From assembly GCA_017522915.1 (NCBI GenBank), contig JAFWXX010000036.1, forward strand, positions 16,290-80,289: a DNA stretch of 64,000 nt, in the 5' to 3' direction. Each line of letters opens with the position of its first letter. Positions within the stretch are counted from its first letter, which is position 1. The stretch comes from Bacteroidaceae bacterium (GTDB taxonomy: Bacteria > Bacteroidota > Bacteroidia > Bacteroidales > Bacteroidaceae). Below, one piece after another: positions 53,741-62,826 of this stretch. A program made the position numbers and the translations under genes. The notes under the pieces were generated by a model, which worked only from the letters and a program-made list of their open reading frames with translations, was not told the origin of the DNA and made no database searches.

Positions 53741-56242
53741 TCAAGCCCTCTTCAGTTTGCCGCCGGCAAGCACCACCTTGTATGTGGCACCACGCTTTGT
53801 TCCGAAAGAGATAGTGCTCTCGCCATAACGCAGATTGCATCGCTCGCCACCTTTTGATGTTATCTCAGCCTCTACAAGCCTGCCATCTTTCCACTTCAGA
53901 GAAACCTCGAAACCGCCCTTGGCACACAATCCGCTGAAAGAGCCCTCTTCCCATGCATCGGGGAGAGCCGGGAGAAGATGAATGAATCCCATGTGGCTCT
54001 GCATGAGCATTTCTGTTATACCGGCTGTACCGCCGAAGTTTCCGTCTATCTGGAACGGAGCATGCGTATCCCAAAGGTTGCTGAGTGTACCGTTCTTGAG
54101 CAAGTTGCCGAAGAGGGTATAAGCATGGTTGCCGTCATGCAGACGCGCCCACTGGTTAAGCTTCCAGCCCATGCTCCAGCCCGTAGCACCGTCACCGCGA
54201 TGCACAAGCACCACCTTTGATGCCTCGGCAAGTTCGGGGGTAGTGACAGGAGATATGGTATGGCCCGGATGCAAGCCGAAGAGATGGTTCACATGGCGAT
54301 GCTGGTCTTTCGGGTCATCGATATCCTTGCTCCACTCCATCAGCTGGCCATAACGTCCAATGCTATAAGGAGCAAGCTTTGCAAGCACGCTCTTCCACTC
54401 CTTGCGCAAAGCATTGTCAATGCCCAGTTCCTCACTTGCGCTTATTGCATTGAGAAGTATCTCACGCACTACCCCATGCACGAACGTCGCGCCCTGGTCG
54501 ATAGGCCCGTGCTCAGGCGAGGTCGATGGAGCTGCCGTATATGTGCCGTCGGGCTTCTTCCACAGATAGTCAACAGCAAAAATGGCACTGCTCTTTATAA
54601 TATCATAGCCCACCTCTTTAAGGAACTTTTTATCACGTGTATAGTCGTAGTAATCCCACACATGAGTAGCAAGCCAAGGACCGGCCATCGGGTTGAAGTT
54701 CCACGACATATCCTGGCTTATGAGCGGAGCCGTAAAGCCGAAAATATTTCCCGAAATGCTTGCAGTCCATCCTCTTGCACCGAAATAGGACTTTGCAGTA
54801 ACCTCACCCGGCTTTATAAGAGTTCGGATGAAATCGACAAGCGGCAGAACACACTCGTCGAGGTTTGTCATGCATGCCGGCCAATAGTTCATCTGCAGAT
54901 TGATATTATTATGGTAATCGACACGCCAAGGGCCATCGACATTATTGTGCCACATTCCCTGAAGATTAGCCGGCATATTTCCGGGGCGCGAGCTTGCGAT
55001 GAGCAGATAACGTCCGAACTGGAAATAGAGTTTCTCCAGACCATAATCGGGTTTTCCGGTACGGTAGCTTTCCAGTCTCTTTGGAGTAGGAAGGCTTGCA
55101 ACACCTGGATATTCCAATGTTGCAGGAGCATTGGGGTTAATATCAAGTTCCACACGGTTGAAAAGTGCGGAATAGTCGGCATAGTGCTCCTTGAAGAGTT
55201 CATCGTAGCCTTTTGAAACTGCATTCTTAATCCACGCAGCAGTTGTTTCATCGGGGTTCACGCCAACGTATGCCTTAGGATCGCTGAAATCGGGGTCAAA
55301 ATTGATTTTGTAATCGGTGTCGGCTGTAACATAGAAGCATACCTCATCGGCCCTGCTGATACAAATCTTGCCGTCACGGACAACCTGCTCACCGCCTTTT
55401 GCGACAGCCTTTACACGCAGAGTGTATTGCATTCCGTTATTATCGAGCTTTGCTTTCCATACGAAGCCATCATTACCGTCGCTCTCAAGCACACCTTCCG
55501 ATACCGGGTTCGGAGCATAGCTGAATGTGAGGTTCTGCATCCCAGGCTTGCTTGCACTGAACTTCAATACCAGCACGTTGGCGGGATATGAAACAAAAGA
55601 TTTACGTTCAAAGCCAACACCGTCCTTTGTGTATTGCACCACTGCAAGTGCTGAATCGAGCGATAGAATGCGCTTGTAGTCACCGAGGCCTATCATACTA
55701 TGCCCCGTCTCGATGTATATCTCGCCCATCGTGGTGAAGTTGCCGAAACGGAAAGGCTTCTCGCCGTAGTATTCATACGATGCTGTACTATTGAAGTTCT
55801 CGCGTGTAAGTTTGGCAGCCTTTTCGTCATCGCCATCTATAAACGCCTGACGTATATCATCGAGAAGGTGTGCCGACTGCTTGTTTACGTTCCAGTAGTA
55901 TTCTGCACCCTTTTCGGTGTTCGGCCCGCCGCGCCACAAGGTTTTCTCGTTCAAGGTGATGCGCTCGGCCTCAAGGGAACCCATTATGTTTGCACCTATG
56001 CTGCCGTTACCGATAGGCAATGACTGCGACTCCCACTCCTGGTCGGGGTTGTATGCACCCTCACCGGCCCATTCGGGCTTGTCGCGCCCTACCCAAAGAT
56101 CGGGACGGCCGCCATACCACACACTGCGCCCTTTCAGAGTTGTCGGCTGGTCGAACCACACGGAGAGGCCATGGATATAATCCTGCGCCTGAATGCACGC
56201 TGCACATAGCAGAGTTGCGATAATTGTACTCGTTCTTTTCAT
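53741..56242 (-). CDS. GH95 alpha-L-fucosidase
   Basis: The 833-residue exported protein (signal ending ACIQAQ) has the family order: N-terminal beta domain, helical linker, (alpha/alpha)6 barrel with MWHNNVDGPWRVDYHNNINLQMNYW and THAPFQIDGNFGGTAGI, and a C-terminal beta domain. In Bifidobacterium AfcA the Asn pair and the Asp of the matching motifs are catalytic. It removes alpha-1,2-linked fucose from host glycans or milk sugars by inversion. It is followed by the endonuclease and preceded by an 82-residue gene of the same strand. Confidence 0.93.
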   Translation of the reverse strand: MKRTSTIIATLLCAACIQAQDYIHGLSVWFDQPTTLKGRSVWYGGRPDLWVGRDKPEWAGEGAYNPDQEWESQSLPIGNGSIGANIMGSLEAERITLNEKTLWRGGPNTEKGAEYYWNVNKQSAHLLDDIRQAFIDGDDEKAAKLTRENFNSTASYEYYGEKPFRFGNFTTMGEIYIETGHSMIGLGDYKRILSLDSALAVVQYTKDGVGFERKSFVSYPANVLVLKFSASKPGMQNLTFSYAPNPVSEGVLESDGNDGFVWKAKLDNNGMQYTLRVKAVAKGGEQVVRDGKICISRADEVCFYVTADTDYKINFDPDFSDPKAYVGVNPDETTAAWIKNAVSKGYDELFKEHYADYSALFNRVELDINPNAPATLEYPGVASLPTPKRLESYRTGKPDYGLEKLYFQFGRYLLIASSRPGNMPANLQGMWHNNVDGPWRVDYHNNINLQMNYWPACMTNLDECVLPLVDFIRTLIKPGEVTAKSYFGARGWTASISGNIFGFTAPLISQDMSWNFNPMAGPWLATHVWDYYDYTRDKKFLKEVGYDIIKSSAIFAVDYLWKKPDGTYTAAPSTSPEHGPIDQGATFVHGVVREILLNAISASEELGIDNALRKEWKSVLAKLAPYSIGRYGQLMEWSKDIDDPKDQHRHVNHLFGLHPGHTISPVTTPELAEASKVVLVHRGDGATGWSMGWKLNQWARLHDGNHAYTLFGNLLKNGTLSNLWDTHAPFQIDGNFGGTAGITEMLMQSHMGFIHLLPALPDAWEEGSFSGLCAKGGFEVSLKWKDGRLVEAEITSKGGERCNLRYGESTISFGTKRGATYKVVLAGGKLKRA

Positions 56243-56250
56243 ATTGTATC

Positions 56251-56499
56251 TTATTTTCTGTTTTCTGCTTCCAATGTGTTTACATATTGTATAAGCCTTG
56301 CCACATGCTGCCTGAAGCTGAGATTGAAGTCACGTTCGAATCCTACACTTTCGGCAATCCGGCATATCGTGCCCTGAATATCGTCAACCCGCTTCAACGC
56401 ACCGCTGCCGTCGGTTGCAATGCTGTATATCTCAATCTCCTTGCTGCCAAGCTCCAGGAAATATCCGCACACAGTCGCTGTTCTCTTCACCGTTGCCAT
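56251..56499 (-). CDS. hypothetical protein (82 residues)
   Basis: The product begins MATVKRTATVCGYFLELGSKEIEIYS, with a short strand-rich start and a helical end (FRQHVARLIQYVNTLEAENRK). It has no signal, membrane segment or known motif. It begins three bases after the transporter gene's stop and ends nine bases before GH95, so it is translated from the same message. That position is the main support for it being real. Confidence 0.6.
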   Translation of the reverse strand: MATVKRTATVCGYFLELGSKEIEIYSIATDGSGALKRVDDIQGTICRIAESVGFERDFNLSFRQHVARLIQYVNTLEAENRK

Positions 56500-56502
56500 A
56501 AT

Positions 56503-58164
56503 CTACACAAAGAACATTACCACCAACTGTATTATTATCACCCTCAAGAACATGCACACCGGATATACCGTAGCGTATGCCACTGACGGGTTGTCGCCAT
56601 CAGTAATCTCGTTGGCATAGTTCAACGCCATAGGGTTCGCCATAGAGCCGCAGAGCAATCCTGTTACAGAGCCGAAATCAAGCTTCATGCAGCGCATTGC
56701 GAATATGCCGACAAGCACGACAGGCACGAATGTTATCACAAAGCCCACAGCAAGCCATAACGCACCTTCGGGGCGTACAACGGTCTCGAAGAAATGCGCT
56801 CCGGCATCAAGGCCCAGGCATGCAAGGTAGAGGTTAAGGCCCAATGCCCTGAGCATCATGTTTGCACTCTGCGTAGTATATGTAACCATGTGCAGGCGCG
56901 GACCGAACGTGCCTATCAGTATTCCCACTATTATAGGACCGCCGGCAAGGCCCAGCTTCACCGGCAACGATATGCCGGGAACGGCAAGAGGTATCGAGCC
57001 TACCATAAGGCCCAGTATCATGCCTATGAAGACCGACACCAGGTTCGGCTCATTGAGCGACTGCACCGCATTGCCGAGGATTTTCTCTACACGCTTTATA
57101 TCGGCAGCCTCTCCCACCACTGTAAGGCGGTCGCCCAGCTGAAGCACAAGCCCCGGTGTTGCAAGCAGCTGCACGCCGGAACGATATACACGGCTTATGT
57201 TTATGCCGTAGTTGTTCCTCAGACGCAGTGAAGATAGCTTCTTTCCGTTTATTTCGGGACGGGTCACAAGAATGCGCTGCGAGATAAGCTCGCTGTCAAT
57301 CTTGTTCCAGTCAATATCGCTGCCGTTCCAATCCTTTTTTTCCTGCTCTCCGAAAAGCATTCTCAACGAATCCACCTCTTCGGGCTTGGTTATTACAAGC
57401 AGCACGTCGTTCTCGTGAATTTCCCTTTCGGACATCGGTATAAGCACATGCCCGTTATGCCACATGCGGGATATGACAAAATGATTATGGCTATTGTCGG
57501 CAATTTCGGCTATCGACCTGCCGAAGAGTGCAGGGTTGGTAACCCGATAACTTGCGATGAAGACGTTCTTCTTGTGCTTCTCGTCGGGTGCCGGTATATC
57601 GCATTTGCGCACGAAGAACCGGCGCAGCACAATTATTGCGAGTATTACTCCCACAACACCCAACGGATAGGTCAAGGCACAGCCCAACGCCGCCTCGCTG
57701 CCGTCTATGCCCATTTGCTCAAGTGTCTGCTGCGCCGCAGCAAGAGCAGGCGTGTTTGTAGTTGCACCGCACAGTATTCCCGACATGTCGGACATGGCAA
57801 TGCCGAACGCGTAGCTCAATCCTATGGCCGCCAATGTACCTACGGCAAGCAGACACAAAGACGGTGTTATGAGTTTTGTGCCTTCGGTACGCATAGAGCT
57901 GAAGAAACCGGGACCCACCTGCAGGCCCAGCGCATACACGAACAGCACCAGACCGAAGGTCTCGGCATAGAAGAGCATGTTGCCGTCGATGGTGAGACCG
58001 GCATGACCGGCCATAATACCGACAAAGAAGACAAATGTTATCCCAAGCGAGATGCCGCATACACGTATCTTGCCCAGCATCACACCCAAAGCCGATATCA
58101 GCGACAGCACCACAATGGCCTGCAGTGCCGAGTGCTCAACAAAAAGCGAATTCAGATAATCCAT
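56503..58164 (-). CDS. YidE/AspT-type transporter with two RCK_C domains
   Basis: The 553-residue protein has two membrane halves of five to six helices (GIMAGHAGLTIDGNMLFYAETFGLVLFVYALGLQVGPGFF and later GLAGGPIIVGILIGTFGPRLHMVTY) and, between them, two TrkA-C/RCK_C domains (ENDVLLVITKPEEVDSL, LQLGDRLTVVGEAADIKRV). This is the aspartate:alanine exchanger superfamily; YidE and YbjL are the nearest known group. The substrate is unknown. The start at 58164 (MDYLNSLF) is preferred over a GTG at 58182. It lies 31 bases after the S46 peptidase gene, so export or uptake of peptide products is a possible link. Confidence 0.88.
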   Translation of the reverse strand: MDYLNSLFVEHSALQAIVVLSLISALGVMLGKIRVCGISLGITFVFFVGIMAGHAGLTIDGNMLFYAETFGLVLFVYALGLQVGPGFFSSMRTEGTKLITPSLCLLAVGTLAAIGLSYAFGIAMSDMSGILCGATTNTPALAAAQQTLEQMGIDGSEAALGCALTYPLGVVGVILAIIVLRRFFVRKCDIPAPDEKHKKNVFIASYRVTNPALFGRSIAEIADNSHNHFVISRMWHNGHVLIPMSEREIHENDVLLVITKPEEVDSLRMLFGEQEKKDWNGSDIDWNKIDSELISQRILVTRPEINGKKLSSLRLRNNYGINISRVYRSGVQLLATPGLVLQLGDRLTVVGEAADIKRVEKILGNAVQSLNEPNLVSVFIGMILGLMVGSIPLAVPGISLPVKLGLAGGPIIVGILIGTFGPRLHMVTYTTQSANMMLRALGLNLYLACLGLDAGAHFFETVVRPEGALWLAVGFVITFVPVVLVGIFAMRCMKLDFGSVTGLLCGSMANPMALNYANEITDGDNPSVAYATVYPVCMFLRVIIIQLVVMFFV

Positions 58165-58195
58165 TCCTATCTTCAGCAGCACATACAGAGAAAAA

Positions 58196-60262
58196 CTACT
58201 TTATATTCATTTCGTTGAGCAGATAGCCCGCACCGCCTATGCGGTCCATGACGAAGAGGACGAAACGTATGTCAACCGAGATGTTACGGCATATTGACGG
58301 GTCGAACTCAATGTCGCTCATTGTCGAACGCCATGTACGGTCGAAGTTTATTCCTATAAGCTCGCCTTTCGCATTCAAGACTGGAGAACCTGAGTTGCCG
58401 CCCGAAGTGTGGTTCGAAGCCAGGAAGCATACAGGAATCGTGGGCTTGCCGCTCTTCTCGATGCTCCAACGGCCATAATCCTTGCTTGCAAAGATATCGC
58501 GCAGCGACTGAGGTATGTTGTAGTCATATATTTCGGGGTTGTCCTTTGCCATTATGCCGTCAAGCGTAGTGAGGTGTGTATGATACTCGCCGTCGGCATT
58601 CTCATAGCCTGTCACCGTTCCGTATGCGACACGCAGGGTGAAGTTCGCATCGGGGTAGAAAGCACGCTCCTTGTCCCACTCGCGCAATGCCTGCATATAT
58701 GTACGGTACCACTTCTCTACCGCCGGCACATTGCTCAGGTTGCGGTAGGCATAACGGCGGTTCTTGGCAAGCGCATCGGCAAACCAGCCGGCGAACTGCA
58801 CCATAGGGTCGGCAGTTATCTTCTCACGTGTCAGCGGATATTCGGTAAGCAGAAGAGTTGAGGCAAACATGCTGTCAACAAATGCCTCGGCACCTCCTGC
58901 GCTCTCAACCGCAGCAGCCAGCGGTGCTGGAACCTCCTCTTTCGGCATACGGCCGAGGTACTCGCTGAGCATGCGTCGTGATATGGCACGGTCGATATTG
59001 ACATTATAATCCTTGAGATACTTCCTGCGCGCTTCGGCCTGCTTGTCGGCAGTCAGTTTCTCCCCTTTAACGAATGAGTTGAGGTAGAACCAATAGGCAT
59101 AATTGAAGAACTCCATGCCCTGAACTGTCTCGTTGAAGAGCTCGCGTGCGAAATAGTGCGGAATGACAGCCTTGTATGCAGCATGCATCGAGTCGAGGAG
59201 AGTTGCATAACGCTCATTTCCGGCAGCCCACTGCGAGAACGCCTTTTCGTATTCACGCTTCTTCGCAGCTGTTCCAAGCCTCTTGAGACCGAGGCTCTCG
59301 CCTTGCCACTTCTTCCATGCGTTGGCAATATTGGCATGCTTCGCAGCATAGGCGATTCGTGTAGCCACATCCTTGCTCTGCGCCTCGGTTATTATATCGA
59401 GACGCATGGTGCGGAGCGCAATCTTCATTGGATTGGAGACCTCCGACACATAATCTACCGCATCGGCAGTCACATACTCCTGAGTATTGCCGGGAAAACC
59501 GTATATCATTGTAAAATCACCCTCCTTGAGACCTGCAGTCGAGATAGGGAAATGACGCGCAGGACGGTAAGGCACATTGCTTTCGGAATAATCGGCAGGC
59601 CCGTTTTCGGCATTCGCATAAACGCGGAATACCGAGAAGTCGCCCGTATGGCGTGGCCATATCCAGTTATCGGTGTCACCGCCGAACTTTCCTATCGATG
59701 AAGGGGGCGCACCCACCAGACGGACATCCCTGTATGTACGATAGACGAACAGATAGTGCTGGTTGCCGTAGTACATGGACTCTATTGAAGCACGATAGCC
59801 GTCGCCCTTAGTCGCCGACGCTATTATATCCTGCTCCTTCTCGCCTGCAGCAAGCCTTGCCGTCACATCTTCCATCTTTACAAGAAGGCTTACCGTAAGC
59901 CCCGGAACGTGCAGCTCCTCGGCACGCGACTTGGCCCAATAGCCGTCGGTGAGATAGTCGTGCTCCACGGAAGAGAGCTTCTGTATCGAGCTGTAGCCGC
60001 AATGATGATTGGTAAGCAGCAAGCCCTCGGCCGATATGAATTCGCCGGTACAGCCACCTCCGAACTGCACTACAGCATCCTTCAGCGACGCTTTAGTATC
60101 GGAGTATATATCTTCGGCCTTCAGTTTGAAGCCCATTTTACGCATATCGTTTATGCGTTCCTTTATAAGACTCGGAAGCCACATGCCCTCATCGGCCGTA
60201 GCAGTTGTGAATGCTATGCACGCAAGCGCGCAGAGAAAAAGTTTCTTTACCATAGTAGTCAT
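58196..60262 (-). CDS. S46 family dipeptidyl-peptidase (DPP7/DPP11 type)
   Basis: The 688-residue exported protein (signal near TATADEGMW) has the S46 triad: His87 in TNHHCGY, the Asp in the chymotrypsin-like second barrel near FSVFRVYANAENG, and the nucleophile Ser in GGNSGSPV. It removes dipeptides from the N-terminus of peptides in the periplasm of asaccharolytic and gut Bacteroidales. I cannot fix DPP7 (hydrophobic P1) or DPP11 (acidic P1) from the sequence alone. The start could also be Met4 (60253). A good promoter precedes it. Confidence 0.9.
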   Translation of the reverse strand: MTTMVKKLFLCALACIAFTTATADEGMWLPSLIKERINDMRKMGFKLKAEDIYSDTKASLKDAVVQFGGGCTGEFISAEGLLLTNHHCGYSSIQKLSSVEHDYLTDGYWAKSRAEELHVPGLTVSLLVKMEDVTARLAAGEKEQDIIASATKGDGYRASIESMYYGNQHYLFVYRTYRDVRLVGAPPSSIGKFGGDTDNWIWPRHTGDFSVFRVYANAENGPADYSESNVPYRPARHFPISTAGLKEGDFTMIYGFPGNTQEYVTADAVDYVSEVSNPMKIALRTMRLDIITEAQSKDVATRIAYAAKHANIANAWKKWQGESLGLKRLGTAAKKREYEKAFSQWAAGNERYATLLDSMHAAYKAVIPHYFARELFNETVQGMEFFNYAYWFYLNSFVKGEKLTADKQAEARRKYLKDYNVNIDRAISRRMLSEYLGRMPKEEVPAPLAAAVESAGGAEAFVDSMFASTLLLTEYPLTREKITADPMVQFAGWFADALAKNRRYAYRNLSNVPAVEKWYRTYMQALREWDKERAFYPDANFTLRVAYGTVTGYENADGEYHTHLTTLDGIMAKDNPEIYDYNIPQSLRDIFASKDYGRWSIEKSGKPTIPVCFLASNHTSGGNSGSPVLNAKGELIGINFDRTWRSTMSDIEFDPSICRNISVDIRFVLFVMDRIGGAGYLLNEMNIK

Positions 60263-60275
60263 GCTATTAATGGCA

Positions 60276-60305
60276 CGAAGATAATACTTTTAAACGAGAA
60301 AACAA
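60276..60305 (-). promoter_or_regulatory. promoter of the S46 peptidase gene
   Basis: Minus strand TTG (60303-60305), 19 bp, TATCTTCG (60276-60283), 13-22 bases before the two possible start codons. Confidence 0.65.
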
Positions 60306-60421
60306 CTAAGATGCGGCACAAGAGGGTTGACACTCAGGAGAAGCCGGCACGGAGTTACTGAGGAATTGGAGTTTTCTTTTTGGGCTTTAGGCCATTTCGT
60401 TTTTTCTTCACTTAGCAAAAT

Positions 60422-60457
60422 GCAAGTGCAGTGTCTCTAATGCGGCACTGCACTTGC
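60422..60457 (-). terminator. terminator of the LRR protein gene
   Basis: A 12-bp stem (GCAAGTGCAGTG / CACTGCACTTGC) with a 12-base loop lies 39 bases past the LRR stop. On the minus strand it is followed by ATTTTG. Confidence 0.75.
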
Positions 60458-60495
60458 GTAATTGTAAATCGATATTATCGAGTAAAAGTATTATT

Positions 60496-61830
60496 CTACT
60501 TAAGCAAAACCTTTTTGCCGTTAACGATATAAATGCCATTTGTCGGATCCGTTACTTTACGGCCAGACAAATCATAAACATCTTTAACCTTTGAATTTTC
60601 ACCTTTCACCTCATCTACGACCTCGTCTATGCCAGTGAACTCCATTTCTACGATATTGGTAAATTTTTTCCATCCAACAGCGACCTGATATGCAGCCTTT
60701 GTTCCTATGGGTACATAGAGGGTTGCAGAAGCGGTGGGAACGCCACCGAATGTATAGCTATCGGCTGAAGGCGGTGTATCGGCTTTTACATATATCTCTT
60801 TAAGCCCGGTACAATCATAGAACGCATTATATCCAATGCTTGTTACGCTTTCTGGAATTGTTATGCTTGTAAGTCCGGTGCATCCAGAGAACGCAGAACC
60901 TCCAATGCTTGTGACGCTGTTAGGAATAATCGTGTTTTTACAACCGGCTAAAAGAGTATTTGTCTTTGTCTCTATAATTGCATTACAACCATTACGGCTA
61001 TCATAAACAATATTACCATTCTCAACAATTACGCTTGTAAGCCCGGAGCAATTAGAGAACACACTTTTTCCAATGCTTGTGACGCTATTGGGGATTGTTA
61101 CGCTTGTAAGGCCGGAGCAAACTTCGAACGCACCAATTCCAATGCTTGTTACGCTATTGGGGATTGTTATGCTTGTAAGGCCGTAGCAACCACAGAACGC
61201 ACTAACGCCAATGCTTGTTACGCTATTGCCTATTGTTACACTTGTAAGCCCGGAACAAAAACAGAACGCACGCTCTCCAATACTTGTAACGCTATTAGGG
61301 ATTGTTACGCTTGTAAGGTCGGTGCAATTACGGAACGCATAACTCTTAATTTTAGTAACCCCATCAGGAATAATTAGGTTGGTTAGCAACTCACCATTTA
61401 AATATAGTTTTTTTGCATAATCCAATGGATTAGCATCATAACTACCAAACTCAATATTACACCAAGCTGAAAGGTCGCTGATATGTACGCTTGTAAGGCC
61501 GAAGCAACCATAGAACGCACTTTTTCCAATGCTTGTGACGCTATTGGGGATTGTTACACTCGTAAGGCTGGAACAACCTCTGAACGCATTCTCTCCAATG
61601 GTTGTTACATTGTAAGTAGTACCATTATAAGTAACCGACGAAGGAATGACCACACTACCGGTATATTCATTTGAATACAGAGTAGAAGATGTACCTTTAT
61701 AGGTAACCTCAACAGTATTGTTTGTTGCATTAGTTACATTGTAATAAATGCCATCGACCTCAAAGTCGTGAGCATTTGCCACTGTGCTGCACAGCAACAA
61801 CAAGGTGACCAAGAAATGTTTAAACTTCAT
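60496..61830 (-). CDS. BspA-like leucine-rich-repeat surface protein
   Basis: The 444-residue product has a signal peptide (LLLCSTVANAH), a short beta domain and about nine 23-residue LRR_5 repeats (LTSVTIPNSVTSIG plus a SAFxxCxG turn), then a linker with VDEVKGENSKVKD and the tail VYDLSGRKVTDPTNGIYI then GKKVLLK. BspA proteins bind host fibronectin, fibrinogen or other bacteria. The tail is the short sorting-like type shared with the gene at 19015. The DNA of neighbouring repeats is nearly identical in places. It has a long leader and its own terminator. Confidence 0.88.
   Translation of the reverse strand: MKFKHFLVTLLLLCSTVANAHDFEVDGIYYNVTNATNNTVEVTYKGTSSTLYSNEYTGSVVIPSSVTYNGTTYNVTTIGENAFRGCSSLTSVTIPNSVTSIGKSAFYGCFGLTSVHISDLSAWCNIEFGSYDANPLDYAKKLYLNGELLTNLIIPDGVTKIKSYAFRNCTDLTSVTIPNSVTSIGERAFCFCSGLTSVTIGNSVTSIGVSAFCGCYGLTSITIPNSVTSIGIGAFEVCSGLTSVTIPNSVTSIGKSVFSNCSGLTSVIVENGNIVYDSRNGCNAIIETKTNTLLAGCKNTIIPNSVTSIGGSAFSGCTGLTSITIPESVTSIGYNAFYDCTGLKEIYVKADTPPSADSYTFGGVPTASATLYVPIGTKAAYQVAVGWKKFTNIVEMEFTGIDEVVDEVKGENSKVKDVYDLSGRKVTDPTNGIYIVNGKKVLLK
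60810..61610 (-). repeat. 69-bp tandem repeats inside the LRR gene
   Basis: A unit containing CCAATGCTTGTTACGCTATT recurs with exact 69-bp spacing (for example at 60833, 60902, 61070, 61139, 61208 and 61277), each coding one 23-residue LRR. Two units are widened by 99 and 111 bp insertions. The near-identity of units makes gain or loss of repeats likely. Confidence 0.85.
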
Positions 61831-62149
61831 AGTTTATATAATTAATTAGTTATCACTCAATAGGAGCAGAAAAGCATAGTGTATAAATACAAGAAAGACG
61901 TGAGACTTGTCGCCCTACGTCCACAAAACTGAGGCATCGCCAAACGCCTTAATGAGATGAACAATGAAGAAACAATATTCCCACGCCGTGATATATACGT
62001 GGGCAACGCGCAGAACGCACACAACCAGCATATACACAGAATGAGCATTGATTGCTCCAGTCCCTCATTTAAAATTTTGGCGAAATTTCAGTTTTGGACT
62101 TAAAACAAAATGCTTTCTTGCGCCGATGGATTTCTCCCATCAACATTGG
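61831..62149 (-). other. long leader region of the LRR gene with a possible upstream ORF
   Basis: About 320 bases lie between a possible promoter and the LRR start. A hairpin is present at 61980-62003 (CCCACG / CGTGGG). A 63-codon minus-strand frame at 61857-62048 begins MLILCICWLCAFCAL and has no close ribosome site. It may be a leader peptide or an accident of a structured RNA. I see no gene of known function. Confidence 0.4.
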
Positions 62150-62179
62150 CAAAAATAGTGCAAACGAGCGAAACTCAAA
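62150..62179 (-). promoter_or_regulatory. possible promoter of the LRR gene
   Basis: Minus strand TTTG (62176-62179), 18 bp, TATTTTTG (62150-62157), giving a leader of about 310 bases. The spacer is short, so the call is weak. Confidence 0.35.
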
Positions 62180-62826
62180 TTAATTTGAACGTTTCACAGC
62201 GAGTGCTGCCTATTTTCGCTTTGGCAAATATATACATTTTTTTACAATCAATGCTCAATTGGAATATTATTTCTTCGGAGAAGAATATAAATGTCAAGGG
62301 GTTATTTAACTCTCCCGGCTTATAATTAGGTTATAGCATCAAGCACCCAATAATGTTTCAGGAGATTTCTCACTGCTTAGTTTGAATGACAGATAACATT
62401 GTCGGTTTTCTATAATCGCAATAAAAACGGAGAACAACAATAATAAAGCGACCCGCCAGCAGTTCTACGGAATGCTGCGGGTTCTGTTTGTTTGGGTTTG
62501 AGTTTTTCCAAGCTCTATGAGAATCTTTTTACAGGTCTATTTACAAGCTCGTCCATGATAGACTTGCTGTTTACTCTCCCACGGAGGAAGAAAACTCGTG
62601 CAAATGAGAGCAGAGCCAAGTTTACTTGAGCTATGCCGAGTGCAGCCGAGTTTATGTAAACTGCTCCAAACGGTTTACCGCTTGACCTTTTCTTATTCAA
62701 AATGAGGTTTGGCTACCTTTGCATCTGACAAAGGAGATAAAGGATTGATGTTAGATGATCGAAAGGGGCCGGATTGTTACTGGCTTATATAACAATAATT
62801 CTTAATTATAGCAAATGTCACTAATC
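62180..62826. other. non-coding region with hairpins and repeated-type sequence
   Basis: Nearly 650 bases without a convincing gene. A hairpin at 62451-62482 (ACCCGC / GCGGGT) is followed by TCTGTTTGTTTG, so it may be a plus-strand terminator. AGTTTAC (62619-62625) and GTAAACT (62656-62662) form a second inverted repeat around GCCGAGTGCAGCCGAG. A 61-codon minus frame at 62515-62700 (starting MNKKRSSGKPFGAVY) spans it; it is best read as part of a repeated non-coding element or a remnant. Confidence 0.45.
62451..62482 (+). terminator. orphan terminator-like hairpin
   Basis: A stem ACCCGC-c-AGCA / TGCT-GCGGGT around an 11-base loop is followed by TCTGTTTGTTTG. No plus-strand gene ends before it, so it may be a remnant of a lost gene or part of a small RNA. 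Confidence 0.45.

Noticed and set aside
54260..55216. 318-codon frame antisense to the GH95 gene
   Set aside because: Fully inside a clear fucosidase gene, no recognisable motif.
62515..62700. 61-codon gene on the minus strand
   Set aside because: No signal, motif or start signal; it runs through an inverted repeat. Better seen as repeated non-coding DNA.
62773..62796. Terminator of the AraC gene (ATTGTTA / TAACAAT)
   Set aside because: The stem is short and A+T-only apart from two pairs, and on the minus strand it is followed by CCGGCC, not by T.
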